A DNA stretch of 16,553 nt from contig CAYTLW010000151.1 in the NCBI GenBank assembly GCA_964438735.1, forward strand, positions 1 through 16,553. The letters run 5' to 3'. Source of the DNA: CAYTLW01 sp964438735 (GTDB lineage: Bacteria; Myxococcota_A; UBA9042). Shown in pieces: positions 1 through 6,050 of the stretch. Each line of letters begins with the position of its first letter. Positions within the stretch are counted from its first letter, which is position 1. The translations under genes and the position numbers were made by a program. Below the pieces are notes generated by a model. It was not told the DNA's origin and made no database searches. It saw only the letters and a program-made list of their open reading frames with translations.

Positions 1-15
1 CCGACCCGACCCGAC
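1..15. repeat. short CCGAC pentamer tandem repeat at left edge
   Basis: Three consecutive copies of CCGAC open the window, followed by a partial CGA. The tract may continue to the left of the window. No function can be assigned; it lies upstream of the candidate tetR promoter. Confidence 0.5.
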
Positions 16-22
16 CGATTTC

Positions 23-42
23 TTGACCCCGAACACTGTTCG
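23..42 (+). promoter_or_regulatory. candidate operator and -35 element upstream of the TetR-family gene
   Basis: A TTGACC hexamer (23-28) resembles a sigma-70 -35 box. It is followed at 30-42 by a 13-bp perfect palindrome, CGAACA-C-TGTTCG, about 60 bp before the regulator's ATG. A palindrome lying just after a -35 box and in front of a TetR gene is the usual arrangement for autorepression. No good -10 hexamer is visible at 17-18 bp spacing, so the promoter part is weak. The same palindrome, extended to 15 bp, recurs at 15511-15525. The half-sites CGAAC/GTTCG also resemble LexA boxes of the Gram-positive type, but those have a 4-bp centre and this has 3. The palindrome is seen directly; its role as an operator is inferred. 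Confidence 0.5.
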
Positions 43-102
43 AAGCAATCTCCCGTTAATGTCTGGCGGCGGCGAGTCCGCGCCGGCGAAGAGGAGGCGA
101 AC

Positions 103-834
103 ATGGTTGCATTATCCAGTCCCTACGAGCCTTCGACGCAGACACAGACTCAGACACAGACTCAGACTCAGACACAGACTCAGACACAGACACAGACACA
201 GACTCAGACTCAGACTCAGACTCAGACAGAGACACAGACAGCGACGGCGACCGCCAAGGACAAGCGCCATGACGAAAAGCGCGCACGCATCCTGAAGGCG
301 GCGCGCAAGCTGCTGGACGAGCGCGGCCATGAGCGCACCTCGTTGCGGGCCATCGCCCGTGGCGCTGGCTACAGCCCGGCGTCGTTGTACGAGTACTTCG
401 ACGGCAAGGAGGCCATCTTCCAGGCCCTGTCCGATCAGGCTGGCGCGGCGCTGCGCGTGGCGCTGGAGAAGGCGGCGGAAGGGGGCGGCATGGCCTCGGA
501 TCTGCTCGTCCGCCTGGGCCTGGCCTACGTCCGGCACGCCCTCGATCACGGCGAGGATTTCCTCCTTCTGTACAGCCGGTCGCTGGGTTCTGTGCCCACC
601 TTGGTAGCCACACCGGATGCCACTCTCTGGCCCCTTGTGGAGGCGGCCCGATGCGGCCTGGCAGCGGGCGAATTCGATCCGCTCTTCGAGGCCGAGGAGT
701 TGGCCTGGGGCGTCTGGTCATTGGCCCATGGCATGGCTGTGTTGCGCCTGACCGGGCCGGCCATGTTGGCCTTCGACAGCACCGTGGACGACGCCTACGC
801 GCTGCGTGCACATGTGGCCGGATTGGCCATCTGA
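103..834 (+). CDS. TetR/AcrR-family transcriptional regulator with Gln-Thr repeat tail
   Basis: This 243-residue protein is a likely ligand-responsive DNA-binding repressor. The start is ATG 103, preceded by a strong GAGGAGG ribosome-binding site (91-97). There is no in-frame Met between the repeat and the DNA-binding domain, so the repeat should be translated. Residues 13-46 are 15 Gln-Thr pairs, one Glu-Thr and one Gln-Thr. Residues 55-105 form a typical TetR N-terminal domain (KRARILKAARKLLDERG, then TSLRAIARGAGYSPASLYEYF as the HTH). The C-terminal ligand half carries a W-x3-HG pattern (VWSLAHGMAVL) like the TetR C-terminal 'WHG' class. Ordinary TetR proteins are about 190-220 residues, so the extra length is the tail. 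A palindrome upstream suggests autoregulation, and the downstream barrel and lipase genes are the most likely targets. The family call is firm; ligand and targets are inferred. Confidence 0.93.
   Translation: MVALSSPYEPSTQTQTQTQTQTQTQTQTQTQTQTQTQTQTQTETQTATATAKDKRHDEKRARILKAARKLLDERGHERTSLRAIARGAGYSPASLYEYFDGKEAIFQALSDQAGAALRVALEKAAEGGGMASDLLVRLGLAYVRHALDHGEDFLLLYSRSLGSVPTLVATPDATLWPLVEAARCGLAAGEFDPLFEAEELAWGVWSLAHGMAVLRLTGPAMLAFDSTVDDAYALRAHVAGLAI
139..240 (+). repeat. in-frame hexanucleotide microsatellite (CAGACA/CAGACT) inside the tetR gene
   Basis: There are seventeen contiguous 6-bp units: eight CAGACA, eight CAGACT and one GAGACA (229-234). They encode Gln-Thr pairs with a single Glu-Thr. 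Every Thr codon in the tract is ACA or ACT, whereas the surrounding GC-rich genes mostly end codons in G or C. This fits recent slippage expansion rather than old selected coding sequence. Because the unit is two codons long, gain or loss of units lengthens or shortens the tail without a frameshift. Confidence 0.97.
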
Positions 835-840
835 CAAAAC

Positions 841-853
841 CCGACATTGTCCG
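841..853. promoter_or_regulatory. possible weak operator before the beta-barrel gene
   Basis: CCGACATTGTCCG lies in the 104-bp gap between the regulator and the barrel gene. Its centre GACA-T-TGTC is a perfect 9-bp palindrome. It shares 9 of 13 positions with the palindrome at 30-42, including the ACA-N-TGT core. It could be a second binding site for the upstream TetR protein. The match is partial and could be chance. Confidence 0.25.
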
Positions 854-938
854 GGCCGCTGTTTTGGGGTAGGCAAGCCGGGCCGCACTCCACGCGCGGG
901 CGAATTCGTCCCGTGCGTTTGTCGCATAGGAGCTCGAC

Positions 939-2633
939 ATGACACATCCGATCGCGCGCACGCCGCATGCGAGTCCCGCACGGACCTGGCCCCTGGTGCC
1001 CATCTGCGCGTTGTTGCTGGCACCGGCGACGACCTTGGCCGCGCCGTCACTGGCGGGCGGGGTCACTCCCGTGGCCGCGCCGGCGTACGTCACCCCGACC
1101 GCGCCGGCTCCCGTGCCGGCCAAAACAGCGCCGACCATTCGTGAAGATGGCACGCTGTCGCTGACCGTGGCAGGGCGAGGATCCGCCGCCCGCTACAGCA
1201 GCTTTGCGGTGGACCGCGCCGGCGTGCGCTCACCGGATGCCGTCGAGGGAGCCAGCCGACTGAGCCTGCGCATGGACCTGGAGACGGCCGATCGGCCCGG
1301 CGGTCTCTCCCTGGCCGCGCGGCTGGCCGGCGAGGCCCTGCACGGCACCCTCTTCGGCGGCACCGAGCTGCCCGGCGATCGCCTGCCTGGCAGCCAGTTC
1401 GACCGTGTCTTGCCGGTGGAGGCCTGGCTCGGCGCCTCCTGGTCCGATCGCTTCGGCGCTCGCGGCGGCTTGATGACCTCCCAGTGGGGCCTGGGCCTGC
1501 TGGCCAATGACGGCATGGCGCTGTTCGATGAGCGCCAGAACGAGTGGTTCCAATTGCCTGCAGTGGGCGATCGCGTCATGCGCACCGCCCTGTGGGCCGC
1601 CCCCTGGCGCAACGACAAGACCACCGCCTTGCGGGGATTGCTCTTCGCCGCCGCCTTCGACCGCGTCATCCGCGACGAGATCGCCAACTCCGAGGCCGGC
1701 GAGGAGGCCGTGCAGGCGGTGCTGTCGGCGCGCATGTACCTGGCCAAGGACCGCTGGTTCGGCCTGTACTATGTCTACCGCAGCCAGGATCACGATGACG
1801 GCAAGTTCCTGCGCACCCACGTGGTCGACGCGGCTGCGGACCTGCACTTCGGCGCGCCCGGCCGTGGGCTGCGCATCCAGGCTGAAGGCGTGGTCATCAT
1901 GGGCCGGACCAGCCTGGCGCCAACACCGGAGTTTCCCGAGCACGACGTCACGCAGATGGGCACCGCGGCCCGCGTCTCCTGGGATACGGGCAGGCCCGGC
2001 GTGCGCCTGGCCCTGGACCTGGGCTGGTTTTCCGGCGACGCCTCCTTGGACGACGACACCCTGGGCGCCTTCCGCGCCGATCCCAACTACCAGCAGGGCC
2101 TGGTGCTCTTCCGCCGGGTGCTGGGCTGGCAGACCGGTCGGGCCCGCCTGACAGCCTCCGATCCGGACGTGGTGGGCCGACCCAACGAGGACCTGGATCG
2201 CCTGGCCAGCGGCGGCGCCGTGACCGCTGCACTGACCGCCTTTCCCAAGATCGGCGTGCGCTTCAATGAGCACTTCGAAATCTACAGTGGCCTGCTCTTC
2301 GCCATCGCCACCTCACCGCCCACCGACCCCTTCCACACTCGGACGCTGGGCGGTGGCGAGGCGCGCAACTTCCTCGGTGAGGTCCCCGACGGTCGCGTGC
2401 TCGGCACCGAGATGGCCCTGGGCGTGCGCGGTCGGGTGCCGATTCGCAGCATCCGCTCACAGGTCGCTTTCGGGCTCGAATATGGCCGCCTCATCGTCGG
2501 CGGCGCCCTGGCCGGCTCGGGCGCAGACTCGCCCATTCACGGCGGACGCTTTGTGCTGACCTTTACGCCGGCCATCGAGCCGGCCGCCAAACCGGCAAGC
2601 CAGCTCGACGACAACGCGGAGGACAAGCGATGA
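939..2633 (+). CDS. predicted outer-membrane beta-barrel protein
   Basis: This 564-residue exported protein is probably an outer-membrane channel or barrel. ATG 939 follows a TAGGAG ribosome-binding site (927-932). Residues 1-34 form a signal peptide (hydrophobic core WPLVPICALLLAPATTLA), with likely cleavage after Ala34. After a Pro/Ala-rich linker the chain has many alternating amphipathic strands with aromatic girdle residues, in the style of a barrel. The stretch around Trp186 (QWGLGLLANDG, followed later by a D-R-V-M pattern) resembles, from memory, a motif in the myxobacterial TIGR04551 barrel family; I cannot test this. The last strand-like segment (GGRFVLTFTP) is followed by a charged tail, so the usual terminal aromatic signal is not at the very end. 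It overlaps the lipase gene by ATGA, implying translational coupling. Substrate is unknown; a role in moving lipase products is only a guess. Confidence 0.6.
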   Translation: MTHPIARTPHASPARTWPLVPICALLLAPATTLAAPSLAGGVTPVAAPAYVTPTAPAPVPAKTAPTIREDGTLSLTVAGRGSAARYSSFAVDRAGVRSPDAVEGASRLSLRMDLETADRPGGLSLAARLAGEALHGTLFGGTELPGDRLPGSQFDRVLPVEAWLGASWSDRFGARGGLMTSQWGLGLLANDGMALFDERQNEWFQLPAVGDRVMRTALWAAPWRNDKTTALRGLLFAAAFDRVIRDEIANSEAGEEAVQAVLSARMYLAKDRWFGLYYVYRSQDHDDGKFLRTHVVDAAADLHFGAPGRGLRIQAEGVVIMGRTSLAPTPEFPEHDVTQMGTAARVSWDTGRPGVRLALDLGWFSGDASLDDDTLGAFRADPNYQQGLVLFRRVLGWQTGRARLTASDPDVVGRPNEDLDRLASGGAVTAALTAFPKIGVRFNEHFEIYSGLLFAIATSPPTDPFHTRTLGGGEARNFLGEVPDGRVLGTEMALGVRGRVPIRSIRSQVAFGLEYGRLIVGGALAGSGADSPIHGGRFVLTFTPAIEPAAKPASQLDDNAEDKR

Positions 2634-5600
2634 GAACCCACCTGCTGCTGACCGTCGCGCTCCTGTTGCTCCTGCCCGCCTGCATGGAAGATGGGCCCGA
2701 GGGCATCGCCCGGGCCCAGAAGGCCGACACAACGGTCAAGATGGACTTCTTCCATCGGCCGCTACCGGATGTGCCGCTGCCCAATGACCTCGCCACCCGG
2801 TACGACCCCCACGCGGCCACGGGGCGTCGTCTGAACGCTTCGCTGGTCGCGCCCACCGGCTTCGAGCGGCGCGTCCGTACCCTGGTCGACCAGCTGGACG
2901 GCTGGGGCGTCTACTCGCCTATCTCGATCCCGTTTTCCGGTGCGATCGACGTGGAAGATCTGGCCAAGCGACATCATGGCGACGACTACGCATTCGCGGA
3001 CGACGCCATCTACCTCGTCGACGTCACCGAAGGCTCGCCCGAATACGGCAAGCCGGTCGTCCTGGACATCGGCAACGGCAACTTCCCGCTGGTGCTGGAG
3101 AAGATGCAGGGCCACTACTGGGAGTCGGACGCGCGCGACGACACCAACACCCTGGTCTTCGAGGAGCATGACGAAGATACCAACGGCAACGGCGTGCTCG
3201 ACCCCGGCGAGGATACCGACCTGGACGGCCTGCTGGACAAGCCCAACTACTGGCCCTGGGAGACCCGCAAACACAACGAGATGAACCTGTCCGAGCGCGC
3301 CGAGGCCATGATGACCTTCTACGAGCGGGAGACCAACACCCTGCTCCTGCGCAGCCTGCTGCCCCTGCGGCCGCGGACCACCTATGCGGTGGTGGTCACC
3401 CGGCGCGTCAAAGACGCCAAGGGCGTGCCGGTGGGCTCGCCGTACGAGTGGGTTCACCACCTGGCGCAGACCGATGCCCTGGCCAAGCTGCCCGATATCC
3501 TGGCCGACGGCGATGAATTCGGCGGCCTGAAGATCGACGACGTGGCCTTCACCTGGACCTTCACGACCGTGTCCGTCTACGCCGACATCAAGGCGGTGCG
3601 CGATGGCTTGTATGGCCACGGCGTTCAGAAGCACCTCAAGGACGAGTTCCCGGCCGATCTCGCGGTACTGCACGAGATGTTCGACGACCAGCCAAAGTTC
3701 GATTTCGAGAACGTCTACACCATCTCCGGCGAGACCTTCTTCGAGGTGGCCAAGCTGATCAGCGAGAGCGGCGGTCTGGTCTCCCTGGGTGGCCCGGTGC
3801 AGAAGAAGGAGTTCCTCGACGCCCTGTCCTACGTCGACTACCACGTCTTCGGCAGCTACAACTCGCCGCGCATGTTCCGCCGCAAGGACGCCGGCGACCG
3901 CTACCTGGATTACAACGAGATGTCCTGGCCCGCCGACATGGACCGGGTCAAGGCGGCCGCCGACCCCGAGAAGGTCACCTTCTGGATGACCGTGCCCCGC
4001 AAGGAGGCGACCCCGGACGGCAAGCCGCGCGGCATCGTGATCCTGGGCCATGGCTACACCGGCAACAAGTCCGAAGTCTTCGGCTTCCACCAGTTCTTCG
4101 CCAAGGCGGGTCTGGCGGTGGTCGCCATCGACAACGTCAGCCACGGCTTCGCCCTGAGCAAGAACGACATGCTGCTGCTCAAGGCCGTACTGGCCGGCAA
4201 CGGCATCTCCAAGATGGCCGACGCGTTGACCAGCAACCGCAGCTGGGACCAGAACCTGGACGAGTTCGAGGACTCCGGCGCCGACTTCTGGACGGCCTAT
4301 ACCTTCCACACCCGCGACGTGGTGCGCCAGACGGCGGTGGACTACATGCAGCTCATCCGCATCCTGCGCGGTTGGGATGGCAAGCGCACCTGGTCCTTCG
4401 ATACCAACGGCGACGGCAGCGGCGGCGACCTGGCCGGTGACCTGAACGGCGACGGCAAGGTGGACCTGGGCGGCAAGGACATGCCCATCACCATGACCGG
4501 CGGCTCCCTGGGCGGCATCATGGCCGCGGTGGTCGGCGGCCTCGAGCCCCACCTGTCCGCCATCGCGCCCATCGCCGGCGGCGGCGGGCTCATCGACATT
4601 GGCATCCGCTCCATCCAGGGCGGCATCAAGGAAGCCGTGCAGCTGCGCCTGATGGGCCCGCTCTACGTCGGCTACCCCGATCGCCACGCCCACACCATCG
4701 ACATCAAGACCATCGTACCCGACCTCAACGACACCCATCGGCAGCTGGTCGCCCGCCTGCGCCCGCCGACCGTGCACCAACTCGCCCCCGGCGACTCGGT
4801 GTTGGCCGAGAACCTGGACAATGGCGAGTACGACTGCGCCCTGATGATCCCGGACACCGGCTGCTTGAAGGCCTGCGATAACGACGCCGCCATCCCGGCC
4901 GACCAGAAGGCCGCCTGCAAGTCGCGCTGCCTGACCTTCCGCGTCGCCTTGCCGTCGGATGTGATCCGCGAGCGTCCGCAGCGCCACCGCCTGTCGTTCT
5001 ATCGCGGCAATGTCTTCGAGACGGGTGTGCGCGACCCGCGCCGCCACAAGGCCTGCAAGGTCTCGCCCCACGCCGGTTCGCCGGTGCGCGTGGTCGACGC
5101 CTTCGAGTTCGACGTCGAGTTCAACTTCCGCTCCGCGCCGCTGAACTTCGCCCGGGGCCACGCCTTGTCGCCCCTGGCCGAAGGACTGGCCCTGCACCGC
5201 GCCCGACCCGAAATGCGCCGCTTCATGGGCTTTGCCCAGATGGTGCTCGACCCGGCCGATCCCTCGGTCATGGCCCGCCACTTCCTGTCCGGTGAGCAGA
5301 AGTATGCCACCGGCGAGGTGGTCAATACCCACGCCATCGTGCTCAACACCGTCGGCGACATGAATGTGCCCGTGAACACCGGCGCCGCCATCGGCCGCGC
5401 CGCGGGCCTGCTGGACTTCAAGAATCCCATCGCCGCCTGGGGCGGCCGCACGGTCAACCAGGTGCTCATCGACACCAAGGTCATCGAGGCCGTGGACAAG
5501 GTCGCCCACTTCGTCGAGCCCGACCTTCGCAAGGACGCCACCCTGCCCCAGGGCAAGGGCGACATGTCCCCCTCCGGCCGCGGCGTGCTCTTCGATCCTG

Positions 5601-6043
5601 AAAACCTGTCCGGAAGCACAGGATCCAAGCTCCCCACCCCCGGCACCAAGATCGCCTACAGCGAGGCGCACCCACGCGGCAAGGACGGATTCTACGTGCC
5701 CCGGCTGGATCCACCCCTGCACAAACACGCCATCGGCGACGACGGCAAGGGCGGCATCTCAGGCACCTTCTTCCCCTACATCGAGCCCGGCGGAAAGCAC
5801 GGCATGTGGGAGCCGGGACGCCACACCGATCGGCTGCTGGACTGGTGCCGGGCCAAGGCCGCCATCGACAAGACCGACCCCAACGAGTGCGACAACGCGA
5901 CGTATTTCGACCACGGCAACGTGGTCATCTACGGCCTGGGACAGTACCTGGCGTCCGGTGGCACGAAGCTGGACTTGTCGAATCCTTGTCTGAGCACCGG
6001 CAAGTGCGACTTCATCCTGGCGCCTCCGAAGCCACGGAAGTAA
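2630..6043 (+). CDS. large lipase-like alpha/beta-hydrolase lipoprotein (Pla-1/VolA style)
   Basis: This 1137-residue surface or periplasmic lipoprotein is predicted to cleave ester bonds, probably of lipids. A type II signal peptide ends in lipobox LPAC with Cys18; the +2 residue is Met. The N-terminal part contains 'PLPND' and, near residues 85-100, an LDGWG...PISIPFSGAID pattern like the N-terminal domain of Pla-1/cef and VolA-type bacterial lipases. The hydrolase core shows an oxyanion-type G-H-G (473-475), nucleophile elbow GGSLGG with Ser626, a probable acid Asp910 (GDMNVP) and a probable His1057 (GKHGMW). Acidic calcium-type loops occur at 181-203 and 591-612. Four cysteines form C-x3-C-x13-C-x3-C at 745-767. 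The start overlaps the barrel stop (ATGA). The hydrolase call is firm; lipase specificity rests on remembered N-terminal similarity. A long reading frame on the opposite strand is a codon-bias shadow. Confidence 0.85.
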   Translation: MRTHLLLTVALLLLLPACMEDGPEGIARAQKADTTVKMDFFHRPLPDVPLPNDLATRYDPHAATGRRLNASLVAPTGFERRVRTLVDQLDGWGVYSPISIPFSGAIDVEDLAKRHHGDDYAFADDAIYLVDVTEGSPEYGKPVVLDIGNGNFPLVLEKMQGHYWESDARDDTNTLVFEEHDEDTNGNGVLDPGEDTDLDGLLDKPNYWPWETRKHNEMNLSERAEAMMTFYERETNTLLLRSLLPLRPRTTYAVVVTRRVKDAKGVPVGSPYEWVHHLAQTDALAKLPDILADGDEFGGLKIDDVAFTWTFTTVSVYADIKAVRDGLYGHGVQKHLKDEFPADLAVLHEMFDDQPKFDFENVYTISGETFFEVAKLISESGGLVSLGGPVQKKEFLDALSYVDYHVFGSYNSPRMFRRKDAGDRYLDYNEMSWPADMDRVKAAADPEKVTFWMTVPRKEATPDGKPRGIVILGHGYTGNKSEVFGFHQFFAKAGLAVVAIDNVSHGFALSKNDMLLLKAVLAGNGISKMADALTSNRSWDQNLDEFEDSGADFWTAYTFHTRDVVRQTAVDYMQLIRILRGWDGKRTWSFDTNGDGSGGDLAGDLNGDGKVDLGGKDMPITMTGGSLGGIMAAVVGGLEPHLSAIAPIAGGGGLIDIGIRSIQGGIKEAVQLRLMGPLYVGYPDRHAHTIDIKTIVPDLNDTHRQLVARLRPPTVHQLAPGDSVLAENLDNGEYDCALMIPDTGCLKACDNDAAIPADQKAACKSRCLTFRVALPSDVIRERPQRHRLSFYRGNVFETGVRDPRRHKACKVSPHAGSPVRVVDAFEFDVEFNFRSAPLNFARGHALSPLAEGLALHRARPEMRRFMGFAQMVLDPADPSVMARHFLSGEQKYATGEVVNTHAIVLNTVGDMNVPVNTGAAIGRAAGLLDFKNPIAAWGGRTVNQVLIDTKVIEAVDKVAHFVEPDLRKDATLPQGKGDMSPSGRGVLFDPENLSGSTGSKLPTPGTKIAYSEAHPRGKDGFYVPRLDPPLHKHAIGDDGKGGISGTFFPYIEPGGKHGMWEPGRHTDRLLDWCRAKAAIDKTDPNECDNATYFDHGNVVIYGLGQYLASGGTKLDLSNPCLSTGKCDFILAPPKPRK

Positions 6044-6050
6044 CGGCAAA

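Noticed and set aside
30..42. Reading the palindrome as a LexA (SOS) box
   Set aside because: Half-sites match the Gram-positive type CGAAC/GTTCG, but the centre is 3 bp, not 4, and the neighbouring genes are not SOS genes. It is not fully excluded.
139..240. CRISPR-like array
   Set aside because: The repeat unit is 6 bp with no spacers and lies inside a coding frame.
23..295. Arg/His-rich small frame over the CAGACA/T tract, and Ser-Glu-rich frames opposite it
   Set aside because: Any frame through a hexamer tract gives a dipeptide repeat. Only the frame starting at 103 has a ribosome-binding site and leads into a TetR domain.
2762..5728. Open frame of 988 codons on the minus strand across the lipase gene
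   Set aside because: It is antisense to a gene with signal peptide and catalytic motifs. Its product is low-complexity (Val/Gly/Ala/His-rich) with no domain, as expected when GC-biased third positions suppress stops on the other strand.
6044..6050. Shared bidirectional terminator between the lipase and topB genes
   Set aside because: Only 7 bp separate the stop codons and no stem with a T-tract is visible there.
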